A stretch of 64,000 nucleotides of DNA from the NCBI GenBank assembly GCA_026399015.1, contig JAPLRS010000041.1:1-64000 (forward strand). Reading direction: 5' to 3'. The notes beneath the pieces were generated by a model that had not been told where the DNA came from, made no database searches, and saw only the letters and a list, made by a program, of their open reading frames with translations. Shown piece by piece: positions 33,450 to 44,137 of this stretch. Both the position numbers and the translations under genes were made by a program. Every line of letters begins with the position of its first letter. The stretch's first letter is position 1. Origin of the DNA: Methylococcales bacterium. Lineage in GTDB: Bacteria > Pseudomonadota > Gammaproteobacteria > Methylococcales > Methylomonadaceae.

Positions 33450-34841
33450 TTAACTAAACCCACCACCCATCGACTTATAACAAGCGATTAAATAAGTTGC
33501 GGTTGCCGCCTCTGATCTAGCTAAATCAATTTGCGCGGCATATAAAGTGCGTTGTGAATCCAAAACTTCTAAAAAGGTACTAACACCTTCTTGATAGCGC
33601 AGTTCTGATAAACGCACGGACTCTTGAAGTTCTGAAATTGATCTAAGCAGAGCTTGTTGACGAAGCTCTTCTTTTAAATAGCGCGTTAACGTTGTTTCAG
33701 TTTCTTGCAAAGCTTCTAAAACAAGTTTCTCATACTCTAAATAGGCCACTTTTTGTTTAGATTCTGCTAAATCAATACCCGCTTGTATACGCCCAAAGTC
33801 CAACAGAGGTTGCACAAAATTAGCGGCCGTACCATAAGAAAATGCGGCCGATTTAAATAGAGTATCTAAATCAGTATTACGTAAACCAAAAAAAGCCGAA
33901 ATAGATATCTTAGGAAATTGCTCCGCAATTGCAGCCCCTTGCATAGCAGTTGCCGCAGCAAGTCGACGTTCTGCAGCTTGAATATCCGGACGATTTTGTA
34001 TAGTGGCTATGGGTGTTGATAAAAATACCTGACCTGGGATAACAGGCATTTTGTCTGTCGCATTAAGTTCTTTAGCTAAACTACCAGGCTGTTGCCCCAA
34101 TAAGACTTCAAGCTGATATAAAGAGGCCATTAAATTAGCTTCTAAATCTGGAATCTGTGCTGACGTCGATTCAACCTGCGCTTTTGCCCGCACCACATCG
34201 TATCGCGCATTAACGCCTTCAGTGTAAAGTTGCTCAGTGAATTTTAGAGTATGTTGTTGTGCAGATAAATTAGAACGGGTGATGCGTAATTGGTTTTGTA
34301 AGCTACGATAACCGATATAACTTCGTGCTACCTCAGATGTTAAAGTCACCAAGGCTTGATGATGCAGTTCAGTAGCAGACTCTTGCTCAGCCACAGCCGA
34401 TTCTAAGCGACGTTGTTGGCGACCGTATAAATCAATTTCCCAGATGGCATCAAAACCCATTTCAAACATATTATATTTAATGCCCTGAGCTAAGCCAGGG
34501 AAGGGATTATTTTGCCGTTGCACACCTGCTGTGGCATTAACTTTAGGAAATAATTCTGCACGCACACCACGACGCTCAGATCTAGCTTGTTCAACCCGAG
34601 CCAATGCTATTTTTACATCTAAATTATTTTGTAAGGCTTTATTAATTAGCGTGTTTAACTCAGCATCAGCAAAACTCAGCCAGTATGTTTTTAGATCAAG
34701 CGCTTTAGAGGTTTGAATATGCTCATTTGATGCAGACTGCCATTGCTTTGGAACGGTCGGTTCCACTTTGTGATAATCAGGTCCTACCGTACAACTCACT
34801 AAACTTATTAAAACCAGGCAACCACCAACTCTAAACTTCAC
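33450..34841 (-). CDS. Efflux outer-membrane factor, NodT family
   Basis: Lipobox-like LISLVSCTVGPDYHKVEPTVPKQW; ALARVEQARSERRGVRAELFPKVNATAG; RPDIQAAERRLAAATA. Confidence 0.92.
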   Translation of the reverse strand: MKFRVGGCLVLISLVSCTVGPDYHKVEPTVPKQWQSASNEHIQTSKALDLKTYWLSFADAELNTLINKALQNNLDVKIALARVEQARSERRGVRAELFPKVNATAGVQRQNNPFPGLAQGIKYNMFEMGFDAIWEIDLYGRQQRRLESAVAEQESATELHHQALVTLTSEVARSYIGYRSLQNQLRITRSNLSAQQHTLKFTEQLYTEGVNARYDVVRAKAQVESTSAQIPDLEANLMASLYQLEVLLGQQPGSLAKELNATDKMPVIPGQVFLSTPIATIQNRPDIQAAERRLAAATAMQGAAIAEQFPKISISAFFGLRNTDLDTLFKSAAFSYGTAANFVQPLLDFGRIQAGIDLAESKQKVAYLEYEKLVLEALQETETTLTRYLKEELRQQALLRSISELQESVRLSELRYQEGVSTFLEVLDSQRTLYAAQIDLARSEAATATYLIACYKSMGGGFS

Positions 34842-34934
34842 TACGCTGTCCTTTTAGAAATATAAGAAGCCATTTGCTAAACATTGGCTTACTGTTTAGA
34901 CTAAACCACCCCGATTAGTTAAGCAACAAAATTA

Positions 34935-35960
34935 ATGCCAGTTATCGTGTCTAAAAAGTCCATCATCACTATTCTATTTTTACTTAGCTTTATCAGTGCG
35001 GGTATCTGGTATTGGTTACACGTAGTGCATCCCTACGAATCTACTGACAACGCTTATCTAAAAGCCCACACCTTGGTGATTAGCCCTAAAGAAGGGGGCT
35101 ATGTTAAAGAAGTCTTATTTCATGACAATCAAAAGGTAAAACAAGGTGACTTGCTAGTTGTTATAGATGATCATGATTTTCAAGCAAAAGTTAAGCACGC
35201 AGAAGCGCAGGTCTTATTAGAAACGGCACATATAAAAACCCTAGAAATGGATAAGCGTGGCCAAACAGCAAAGGTACAGCAAGAGTCTGCCGGTATTGAA
35301 GCATCAAAAGCAGAACTGGATAGAGCCAGTAAAGACCTTAAGCGTTTTATTAATTTAGCTAAAGAAGGTGCCATCTCTGCACAAACAAAAGACACAGCCG
35401 AATCCTCTCATAAACAAGCCACAGCCCAATTAAATAAAGTCACCTCCGCTCGCTTAGAAGAAGAAAGTCAGTTAGCAACCCTAGAGGCTCAAATCGAAGA
35501 AGCCCGGGCTCGCATTAAAATCGCCAACACCACTTTAGAATTAGCACGTATTGATTTAGCAAATACGCGTATTACAGCCCCTAGTAATGGCACTTTAGGC
35601 AACCGTAGTGTAGAAGTCGGTCAATTACTCAAACCTGGTAGCCCCTTAGCTTATTTAATACCCAACGAAGGCTTATTTGTAGCCGGTAATTTTAAAGAAA
35701 CCCAAATAACAGAAATGCAAGTCGGCCAGACTGTTGAAATCAAAGTTGACGCCTATCCAGACCAAGAATTCAAAGGCGTTATTGATAGCTTCTCACCTGC
35801 CTCAGGCTCAGAATTTAGTTTATTACCCACCGAAAATGCGACTGGCAACTTTACTAAAATCGTGCGCCGTGTCCCCGTAAAAATTATTTTCTTACCGGAT
35901 AACGATATTAGCCAACTAAAACCCGGACTATCCACCGCCATTAAAGTAAAAGTACGCTAA
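34935..35960 (+). CDS. HlyD/EmrA-type membrane fusion protein
   Basis: HPYESTDNAYLKAHTLVISPKEGGYVKEVLFHDNQKVKQGDLLVVIDD; RIDLANTRITAPSNGTLGNRSVEVGQ. Confidence 0.93.
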   Translation: MPVIVSKKSIITILFLLSFISAGIWYWLHVVHPYESTDNAYLKAHTLVISPKEGGYVKEVLFHDNQKVKQGDLLVVIDDHDFQAKVKHAEAQVLLETAHIKTLEMDKRGQTAKVQQESAGIEASKAELDRASKDLKRFINLAKEGAISAQTKDTAESSHKQATAQLNKVTSARLEEESQLATLEAQIEEARARIKIANTTLELARIDLANTRITAPSNGTLGNRSVEVGQLLKPGSPLAYLIPNEGLFVAGNFKETQITEMQVGQTVEIKVDAYPDQEFKGVIDSFSPASGSEFSLLPTENATGNFTKIVRRVPVKIIFLPDNDISQLKPGLSTAIKVKVR

Positions 35961-35965
35961 GTTCT

Positions 35966-37525
35966 ATGTCCGAGGTAACCGAAGCCAAAACCGTTAGCAC
36001 TGAGCAATGGATAGGATTTTTTTCAATGGTGCTGGGCATCTTTATGGCTATTTTGGATATCCAGATCGTTGCCAGTTCTTTAGAACAAATTCAGGCCGGT
36101 CTTTCTGCTACTCAAGATGAAATCACTTGGGTGCAGACCGCTTACTTAGTGGCCGAAGTTGTTATCATCCCTTTATCGGGCTGGCTAGCCAGACTACTTT
36201 CTACCCGCACCTTATTCGTTATAGCGTGTGGTGGATTTACACTCATGAGTTTTTGTTGCGTACTGGCATGGAATTTACCTTCAATGGTCATCTTTAGAGC
36301 CTTGCAAGGCTTGTTTGGCGGCGCGATGATTCCAACGGTATTTGCTTGCATTTACACTTTATTTCCCCGCCACTTACAACCCGCAATGGTGATTGTAGTC
36401 GGCATGGTAGTTATGATTGCCCCCACAGCCGGCCCAGTTTTAGGGGGATATTTAACTGAAATCATGTCTTGGAAAGCTTTATTTCTGATTAATCTAATTC
36501 CTGGGGTTTTAGTTTGCCTATCCACATGGCGTTTTGTAAAAGTCGATGAACCCGAATGGGATTTACTCGATAAGATTGATTTCTTAGGCATTGCCTTAAT
36601 TGTGATCTTTCTAGGTAGCTTGCAATTTGTTTTAGAAGAAGGCGCAAAAGAACAATGGTTTGAAAGTCGAGAAATTGTGTTGTTTAGTGTTATCGCCTTA
36701 TTGTCAGGCATCGCTTTATTTTATCGAGAATTAACCATAGCCCATCCTATTGTAGATTTAAAAGCCTTTAGAAATGGTAATTTCGCAGTTGGATGTACCC
36801 TAGGATTTATTTTAGGTATTGGTCTGTTTACCCTCATGTTCTTAATTCCGGTTTACTTAGCTAATGTAAAAGGCTTAAATAGTTTACAGATTGGCCAATA
36901 CATCATGGTTACCGGTATGTTTCAATTATTATCGGCTTTCGTCGCTGGCCCAATAGCAAAACGCATGGACCCGCGACTAATGTTAGCTTTAGGCTTATCT
37001 GGCTTTGCTTTAGGCAGTTGGATGAATGGTAATTTAACGCAGGAATCTGGCTACTGGGAGTTTTTCTGGCCCCAAGCAGTCAGAGGTTTCTCATTAATGT
37101 ACTGTTTTTTACCTATCAATTCATTAGCATTGGGTACATTACCACCCGATGAAGTAAAAAACGCCAGTGGCCTCTATAATTTAACCCGAAATCTTGGCGG
37201 TGCCCTAGGCTTGGCAGTCGCCAATACCTTGATGAATTATTTAAACAAATTACATTACGCGGTCCTAAGAGAACATATCACACCTGGCTCACCGCAAGCA
37301 GAAGCCTACCTGGGTGGTTTAACAGAGCGTTTATCCAATATGGGTGTACCCAATCCAGAAACAGCCGCTTTAAAACAATTATCGGGCTTATTAATGCGAG
37401 AAGCCGAAGTATTAACTTTAAATACACTTTTTCATACTCTATCCATCATCTTTTTAATGGCACTATTATTAATGCCATGGGTTAAAAAAGTAGCGCCCGA
37501 TGCAGGCGAAGTAGCAGGACATTAA
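35966..37525 (+). CDS. DHA2-family (EmrB/QacA) MFS efflux transporter
   Basis: IFMAILDIQIVASSLEQIQAGLSATQDEITWVQTAYLVAEVVIIPLSGWL. Confidence 0.93.
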   Translation: MSEVTEAKTVSTEQWIGFFSMVLGIFMAILDIQIVASSLEQIQAGLSATQDEITWVQTAYLVAEVVIIPLSGWLARLLSTRTLFVIACGGFTLMSFCCVLAWNLPSMVIFRALQGLFGGAMIPTVFACIYTLFPRHLQPAMVIVVGMVVMIAPTAGPVLGGYLTEIMSWKALFLINLIPGVLVCLSTWRFVKVDEPEWDLLDKIDFLGIALIVIFLGSLQFVLEEGAKEQWFESREIVLFSVIALLSGIALFYRELTIAHPIVDLKAFRNGNFAVGCTLGFILGIGLFTLMFLIPVYLANVKGLNSLQIGQYIMVTGMFQLLSAFVAGPIAKRMDPRLMLALGLSGFALGSWMNGNLTQESGYWEFFWPQAVRGFSLMYCFLPINSLALGTLPPDEVKNASGLYNLTRNLGGALGLAVANTLMNYLNKLHYAVLREHITPGSPQAEAYLGGLTERLSNMGVPNPETAALKQLSGLLMREAEVLTLNTLFHTLSIIFLMALLLMPWVKKVAPDAGEVAGH

Positions 37526-37531
37526 GACACT

Positions 37532-38671
37532 ATGACATTACCCCCTCTTAGCCTATACATTCATATTCCTTGGTGCATTAAAAAATGTCCTTATTGTGAT
37601 TTTAATTCTCATGCGGTTAAAAGCGATACCCCCGAAGCGGCTTATATAGACACTTTGCTAAATGATCTAACAGAAGACATGCAAAGATATGCAATAACCC
37701 GCCCCATTAGCAGTATCTTTATAGGTGGTGGGACACCGAGTTTATTTGCCCCTGAATCTTTTGAGCGCTTATTAAGTGGCATCAAACAACGCATCGCATT
37801 AATTCCCGACATTGAAATTACTTTAGAAGCCAATCCAGGCACCTTTGAAAGTCAGAAGTTTGCTGAATTTAGAGCCTTAGGGATTAACCGCCTTTCTATA
37901 GGTATTCAAAGTTTTAATGATGTGTTATTACAAAAACTAGGGCGTGTACATTCCGCTAAAGAAGCCTTAGCGGCGGGTGATATTGCCCAACATGCGGGCT
38001 TTGACAACTTTAATCTGGATCTTATGTTTGGCCTACCCGACTCAAATCCAGAAGACAGTATTAATGATGTTAAAACTGCGATCAGTTTAAAACCTACGCA
38101 CTTGTCTTTCTATCAGTTAACGCTAGAACCGAACACTTACTTCCATAAGTTTCCACCTCAATTACCCAACGATGAAAGCATTTTTAGCACCCAAAACCAG
38201 GCACAACAAATTCTAGCCGAGCATGGCTATCATCAATATGAGGTATCGGCTTATAGCCAGAGAAATCGACAATGCCAACATAATTTAAACTACTGGCAAT
38301 TTGGCGATTATTTAGGCATCGGGGCTGGTGCGCACGGTAAAATCACCCAAGCACTACCGCAATCTATTACCCGCAGCTTTAAACCTAAAAGCCCAGAACA
38401 ATATCTAGCTAATACGCATAAAAATGGCGGAGCAGATTTAATTTCTAGCGCTGAGCTACCGCTAGAATTTGTAATGAATCATCTGCGTTTAAAACAAGGT
38501 TTTACTGTCGATACTTATCAAGCCAGAACTGGCTTAAGCATTGATACTTTAGATCCTGCACTCTCAAACTGTCTTAAAGAAGAATTGCTAATCTATCGCA
38601 ATAACCATTATTATTGCACCGAACAAGGCTGGAATTTTATGGATAATATCTTAGAAAAATTTATCCCTTAA
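37532..38671 (+). CDS. hemW: Radical SAM heme chaperone HemW
   Basis: [51 protein letters not shown]. Confidence 0.93.
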   Translation: MTLPPLSLYIHIPWCIKKCPYCDFNSHAVKSDTPEAAYIDTLLNDLTEDMQRYAITRPISSIFIGGGTPSLFAPESFERLLSGIKQRIALIPDIEITLEANPGTFESQKFAEFRALGINRLSIGIQSFNDVLLQKLGRVHSAKEALAAGDIAQHAGFDNFNLDLMFGLPDSNPEDSINDVKTAISLKPTHLSFYQLTLEPNTYFHKFPPQLPNDESIFSTQNQAQQILAEHGYHQYEVSAYSQRNRQCQHNLNYWQFGDYLGIGAGAHGKITQALPQSITRSFKPKSPEQYLANTHKNGGADLISSAELPLEFVMNHLRLKQGFTVDTYQARTGLSIDTLDPALSNCLKEELLIYRNNHYYCTEQGWNFMDNILEKFIP

Positions 38672-38754
38672 AGATAGTCTTAACACGACCCACAAGGTGT
38701 ACTAAACGAAAATGCAGCGCACCATACTCCAACATTAACCTGACAATCTTTATC

Positions 38755-39393
38755 ATGCTTGATTATCAAAAAGAATTTATTACTTATGCGCTTGAATGTG
38801 GCGTCTTAAAATTTGGTGAGTTTCATTTAAAGTCTGGTCGTACCAGCCCTTACTTTTTTAACACCGGCTTATTCAATACCGGTGCGCAATTAGGTAAGCT
38901 AGGCCATTTTTATGCACAAGCATTAATACAATCAAAGCTTAATGTTGATATTCTGTACGGTCCTGCATACAAAGGTATTCCACTGGTCAGCGCTACTTCA
39001 ATTGCTTATGCGCAAATTACCGGTAACGATATTCCTTTTGCCTTTAACCGCAAAGAAGCCAAAGATCATGGCGAAGGTGGCAATTTAGTCGGTACACCCT
39101 TACAAGGTAATGTCATTATTTTAGATGACGTGATTACCGCAGGTACTTCTGTCAGAGAATCTGTTGAGATTATTAATGATGCTAACGCAACACCTGCAGG
39201 TGTACTCATTGCTTTAGACAGACAAGAAAAAGGCTTAAATGATTGCTCAGCGATTCAAGAAGTTGAAGCGAATTTTAACATGCCCGTAATTGCCATCATT
39301 ACTTTAGAAAACATCATCGACTATTTAAAAGCTGAAGCGAATGCCGAGCAACTTAACGCTATTAAAGAATACCAAAGCCGTTACGGCATTTAA
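38755..39393 (+). CDS. pyrE: Orotate phosphoribosyltransferase
   Basis: [54 protein letters not shown]. Confidence 0.96.
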   Translation: MLDYQKEFITYALECGVLKFGEFHLKSGRTSPYFFNTGLFNTGAQLGKLGHFYAQALIQSKLNVDILYGPAYKGIPLVSATSIAYAQITGNDIPFAFNRKEAKDHGEGGNLVGTPLQGNVIILDDVITAGTSVRESVEIINDANATPAGVLIALDRQEKGLNDCSAIQEVEANFNMPVIAIITLENIIDYLKAEANAEQLNAIKEYQSRYGI

Positions 39394-40388
39394 TACCGCA
39401 ATAAGAGCTCAGCTAATTGAATGATATCCTGCTCAGCAATTTCTTGAATTGAGAAATCTTGTTTATTTAATTTAAACGGATTAACAATAGAAGGCGATTT
39501 AAGCACTTTATTGATATCCGTTTGATAAACCCGACTTACCGGCGTGGGACCAAATAAGGTAATAGATGGAACATTCAAGCCCCAAGCCATATGGGTAGGA
39601 CCCGTATCATTACCTATCAACAAATCCGCTTTGGCAATCAGAGCTTTTACGCTGTTTAAATCTAATCTAGGCAACACTTTAATGGTTTTGGCTTGTTGCG
39701 CCATCCACTCGGCTTTAGCTTGCTCTTCTGGACTACCCCAAATCACCAAACAGTTTTGTTGCAAAGCTTCTGCTACTTTTACAAATTTGTCAGCAGGATA
39801 ATTTCGACTTTCCCATGTTGAGCCTATCACCAACACAATATTACGTTTATCTGGCGATAAGAAATCGTAAATGCGCTGGTCTTCCGATTTAAAAAACAAG
39901 AACGGCGCTTTATGATGAATTTGCTCTGGGGTAATAGTTAAACCCAAAGGCTGCGCTAATACTGTGGCATTTCTATCAATGGTATTGGCATCATAAGCAC
40001 TCGCCACTTTCACTTGATATAACCAAGCTGCGGCTTTTTCTCTGATAGAATCGGCATCAAAACCAGCACGACGCTTACCTAATAAACCCGCTACCACAGC
40101 CGACTTAATTAGCCCTTGCGCATCAATCACTACATCATATTCTTGAAGGGCCTGATGTCTTAAAGCTTTGATTTGGGCAAACACACCCAACTTATGCGTC
40201 TTTAAAGCCTTTAAATTTACCGTAATAATATTGTCTATATCAGGATTATGTCTTAACACCTCAGCAAAGCGTGCTTCCACAATCCAATCAATTTGAGCAG
40301 TCGGTATCGTCGCTTTAATAAACTGCAAAGCCACCATGGCATGCACGATATCCCCTAAGGCTGATAACTTTACGATGGCAATTTTCAT
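39390..40388 (-). CDS. waaC: LPS heptosyltransferase I
   Basis: [58 protein letters not shown]. Confidence 0.92.
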   Translation of the reverse strand: MKIAIVKLSALGDIVHAMVALQFIKATIPTAQIDWIVEARFAEVLRHNPDIDNIITVNLKALKTHKLGVFAQIKALRHQALQEYDVVIDAQGLIKSAVVAGLLGKRRAGFDADSIREKAAAWLYQVKVASAYDANTIDRNATVLAQPLGLTITPEQIHHKAPFLFFKSEDQRIYDFLSPDKRNIVLVIGSTWESRNYPADKFVKVAEALQQNCLVIWGSPEEQAKAEWMAQQAKTIKVLPRLDLNSVKALIAKADLLIGNDTGPTHMAWGLNVPSITLFGPTPVSRVYQTDINKVLKSPSIVNPFKLNKQDFSIQEIAEQDIIQLAELLLRY

Positions 40389-41440
40389 AGTGGGGCGTTA
40401 ATCAGCTTTAATACATTATCTGGGCTAATATCCCTTAAACACGCTAATGTACCCAAAGGACAATCTCGTTTAAAACACGGCGCACAAGCTAACTTTAAAG
40501 ATACAATCTGCGCCTTTGCATTTAACGGTGGAGTAAAACCAGGATCAGACGAACCATAAAGTGCCACCAAATTTTTATCTAAAGCAGCCGCCACATGCAT
40601 TAAACCCGAATCATTAGATACCACAGTATGCGCTAAAGACATTAAATCCACGGCTTCGGCTAAAGCGGTTCTACCCGTAAAATCCACACAAGCATTCGAT
40701 GCTAAGGTATTAATCTGTGCCGCACTGGCTTTATCTTTTTCTGAACCAAACAACCAAACCTGCCAGCCCTCCGCTAATTTTTGTTTAGCCACTGCGGCGT
40801 AATGCTCAACTGGCCAACGCTTCGCTTCTCCGTATTCTGCACCTGGACAGAGCGCTAAAATAGGCTGTAATGCTTGAGGAACTTCAGATTCAGACACCAT
40901 AGAAAACAGGGCACTTAAATCAAATTTTTCAATCACCTTAGCTTGTTGCTCAACGCTAATAGACAAACTAGGTGTCGGACAAACAGGCGGTAAAGCCGCA
41001 GTACGCGGCAAGCCTAAAGCCACAAAACGCTGTACCGTCATGGTTAACACTGATTTATCTAAACGCCTTGCATCATTTAATAAACCCCATCGACACTCAC
41101 CGACATTGCCAGTGCGTAACGGGATACTAGCAAAAAAAGGGCTTAAAGCAGACTTCCAAGAGTTGGGTAACAAAATCGTTTGATCATAAGCCGCAGATCG
41201 CAACGATTTTCCTAATTTGAGTCTAGCAGAAAAGTTGAACTGACCATGCGCTAAAGGCATAGCAAGCGCGTGTGTCACTTCTGGCATACGTTCCATAAGA
41301 GCCAATGACCAAGACGGTGCCAAAACATCAATTTGGCAATCAGGATGATTGTTTTTTAAAGTGATGAACAGACTCTGCGCCATCACCATGTCGCCAACCC
41401 AAGATGGGCCGACGACCAGTATCTTAAATGGTTTTTTCAA
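40385..41440 (-). CDS. waaF: LPS heptosyltransferase II
   Basis: ILVVGPSWVGDMVMAQSLF, CPGAEYGEAKRWP, VSNDSGLMHVAAALDKNLVALYGSSDP. Confidence 0.93.
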   Translation of the reverse strand: MKKPFKILVVGPSWVGDMVMAQSLFITLKNNHPDCQIDVLAPSWSLALMERMPEVTHALAMPLAHGQFNFSARLKLGKSLRSAAYDQTILLPNSWKSALSPFFASIPLRTGNVGECRWGLLNDARRLDKSVLTMTVQRFVALGLPRTAALPPVCPTPSLSISVEQQAKVIEKFDLSALFSMVSESEVPQALQPILALCPGAEYGEAKRWPVEHYAAVAKQKLAEGWQVWLFGSEKDKASAAQINTLASNACVDFTGRTALAEAVDLMSLAHTVVSNDSGLMHVAAALDKNLVALYGSSDPGFTPPLNAKAQIVSLKLACAPCFKRDCPLGTLACLRDISPDNVLKLINAPL

Positions 41441-41443
41441 AAG

Positions 41444-42367
41444 TTATTGTACGTAAGTTAACCAATCTGCATGATCATCTCTACGACCGTGCACATAATC
41501 AAAGTATAAAGACTGAAGTTTCTCAGTAATCACACCACGACTACCGGTACCAATTTTACGATTATCTAATTCTCTAATCGGGGTTACTTCAGCTGCAGAA
41601 CCCGTAAAGAACGCTTCATCCGATACATAGATTTCATCACGGGTAATGCGTTTTTCAATCACTTCAAAACCTTGTTCTCTAGCGATAGTAATAACAGTAT
41701 CACGGGTAATACCTTCTAAAGCAGAAGTGGTTTCGGGTGTATAAATTTTACCGTTACGAATCACAAATAAGTTTTCTGCACTGCCTTCTGCCGCAAAACC
41801 TTCATGATCTAACATTAAGGCTTCATCATAGCCATTAGCTAAAGCTTCTTGTAATGCCAAAATAGAATTGATGTAATTACCATTCGCTTTCGCTTTACAC
41901 ATCGTGCTGTTATGGTGATTACGCGTGTAAGAAGAAGTACGAATACGAATGCCTTTTTCAATACTTTCAGCGCCCAAATAAGCACCCCAAGGCCAAGCAG
42001 CCACGATCACATGTACTTTTAAATTATCAGCTCTTAAACCCATCCCTTCTGAGCCATAAAAGCACATAGTACGAATATAGGCGCTATCTAATTTATTATT
42101 TTTTAAAGCATCTAATTGCGCTTGATTGATTTCTTCTTTAGAAAAAGACATCGGCATATTCATAATATGCGCAGATCTAAATAAGCGATCAGTATGTTCT
42201 TGATTTCTAAAAATAGCCGTACCTTTTGTAGCATGATAGGCTCTAATCCCTTCAAACACGCCTAGTCCATAATGCAAAGTATGCGTTAACACATGGACTT
42301 TAGCTTCACGCCATTCTACCCAAGCGCCATCTAGCCAAATCACGCCATCTCTATCGTCCATTGTCAT
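41444..42367 (-). CDS. ilvE: Branched-chain amino acid aminotransferase
   Basis: VIWLDGAWVEWREAKVHVLTHTLHYGLGVFEGIRAY, MLDHEGFAAEGSAENLFVIRNGKIYTP. Confidence 0.95.
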   Translation of the reverse strand: MTMDDRDGVIWLDGAWVEWREAKVHVLTHTLHYGLGVFEGIRAYHATKGTAIFRNQEHTDRLFRSAHIMNMPMSFSKEEINQAQLDALKNNKLDSAYIRTMCFYGSEGMGLRADNLKVHVIVAAWPWGAYLGAESIEKGIRIRTSSYTRNHHNSTMCKAKANGNYINSILALQEALANGYDEALMLDHEGFAAEGSAENLFVIRNGKIYTPETTSALEGITRDTVITIAREQGFEVIEKRITRDEIYVSDEAFFTGSAAEVTPIRELDNRKIGTGSRGVITEKLQSLYFDYVHGRRDDHADWLTYVQ

Positions 42368-42658
42368 CTTTGGAATTCCTCAATCTGTTTAAAGTGTCGG
42401 TCTATCAAACACAGTCGGCATAGGACCTAAATAGACACGGTTAAAATGTGCGAATTGTACTATAAAGTTAGCATTAGCAGTACCTGTAAAATCTTAGACC
42501 TACTGATTTGCTATAAAAAACCATCTGATAATTATGGATAAACATAGCAAAATTAATCATAAGCAACACATTGTTTAGCCTCAGTTATCCTAGTAAACTC
42601 CAACACTATAAAGACAACTTAAGTATTTAAAAACACCACCAACCACATTTACTGGACA

Positions 42659-44032
42659 TTGCCGCCAATGAACCACACTCCAAATGCATCATCAAAACCA
42701 CAGTTGGCCCGCCCTAACCCGGTTAATTTTTGGGTAGCCTTTCAATTCTGGCTAAAGATGGGGTTTATTAGTTTTGGTGGCCCAGCTGGCCAAATTGCCA
42801 TCATGCACCAGGAGTTAGTTGAAAAGCGGCGCTGGATATCAGAACAGCGATTCTTACATGCTTTAAATTACTGTATGTTATTGCCTGGCCCAGAAGCTCA
42901 ACAACTTGCTATTTACATTGGTTGGTTAATGCATCGTAATATCGGTGGCATTGTGGCAGGCAGTCTTTTTGTTATACCTTCTTTATTAATTTTAATTGCC
43001 TTAAGTTGGATCTATCTCGCTTTTGGACAGTTACCCGCCATCGCTAGTATTTTGTACGGCATTAAACCCGCAGTCACTGCCATTGTTATATTTGCCGCGT
43101 ATCGTATTGGTTCTAGAGCCCTTAAAAACCCATTACTCTGGGCCATGGCTAGCTTAGCGTTTCTAGCTATCTTTTTTTTAAAAACGCCCTTTCCATTGAT
43201 TGTGCTCAGCGCAGCTATATTAGGCGGACTTGGAGGGAAATTTTTGCCCGAAAAGTTCAGCTTAGGTGGCGGACATAGCAACAGTCAAAAGTCTTATGGC
43301 CCCGCCCTGATAGATGACGACACGCCCACCCCAAGTCATGCTGTCTTTAACTGGGTTAAACTGAGCAGCGTTATTATTACGGGTTTGTTGTTATGGATCG
43401 GCGCCATGGCTTATCTGTGTGGAAACTATGGCTGGAATGGTGCATTAACTCAGATGGCGTGGTTTTTTACTAAAGCCGCCTTAATGACATTTGGTGGTGC
43501 TTATGCGGTTTTACCTTATGTTTATCAAGGCGCTGTTGAACACTTTCAGTGGCTAAGTCCACAACAAATGATTGATGGCTTAGCCTTGGGTGAAACTACA
43601 CCAGGCCCCTTGGTTATGGTGAACACTTTTGTGGGATTTGTGGCCGGATGGAATCAAGAAATCTTTGGCCACGAGCAGTTATTAATAGCCGGTACTATTG
43701 CAGCCATTATTGTGACTTACTTTACCTTTTTACCCAGCTTCATATTCATTTTAGCCGGTGGCCCACTAGTAGAATCCACACAGGGTAATTTAAAATTTAC
43801 AGCGCCACTCACCGGCATAACCGCTGCTGTAGTCGGGGTTATTTTGAATTTAGCCGTCTTTTTCGCAATGCATGTATTCTGGCCTACAGGCTTTAAAGGC
43901 CCTATCGATGTCCCGTCAATCATCATTAGCCTTGCGGCCTTTTTAGCGCTAATCCGCTTTAAAGTAGGTGTTATACCGGTCATAATTACTTGCGGAATAA
44001 CAGGCTTGGCGATTAGCTTTATTAAAACCTGA
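42659..44032 (+). CDS. chrA: Chromate transporter ChrA
   Basis: FWLKMGFISFGGPAGQIAIMHQELVEKRRWISEQRF...LPGPEAQQLAIYIGW; second half KAALMTFGGAYAVLPYV...GETTPGPLVMVNTFVGF. Confidence 0.92.
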   Translation: MPPMNHTPNASSKPQLARPNPVNFWVAFQFWLKMGFISFGGPAGQIAIMHQELVEKRRWISEQRFLHALNYCMLLPGPEAQQLAIYIGWLMHRNIGGIVAGSLFVIPSLLILIALSWIYLAFGQLPAIASILYGIKPAVTAIVIFAAYRIGSRALKNPLLWAMASLAFLAIFFLKTPFPLIVLSAAILGGLGGKFLPEKFSLGGGHSNSQKSYGPALIDDDTPTPSHAVFNWVKLSSVIITGLLLWIGAMAYLCGNYGWNGALTQMAWFFTKAALMTFGGAYAVLPYVYQGAVEHFQWLSPQQMIDGLALGETTPGPLVMVNTFVGFVAGWNQEIFGHEQLLIAGTIAAIIVTYFTFLPSFIFILAGGPLVESTQGNLKFTAPLTGITAAVVGVILNLAVFFAMHVFWPTGFKGPIDVPSIIISLAAFLALIRFKVGVIPVIITCGITGLAISFIKT

Positions 44033-44137
44033 AAAACGCCCTATTTTAAGTGCTAAAATGCTCAGCCTTGATACAAAATGCAGTCACTTATATCTTATAT
44101 AGCATTTATTCTCCTTTAATAAAGTTTAAGGATAACC

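Noticed and set aside
36352-36711. 119-aa minus-strand ORF
   Set aside because: Antisense to the DHA2 transporter gene; no recognisable domain.
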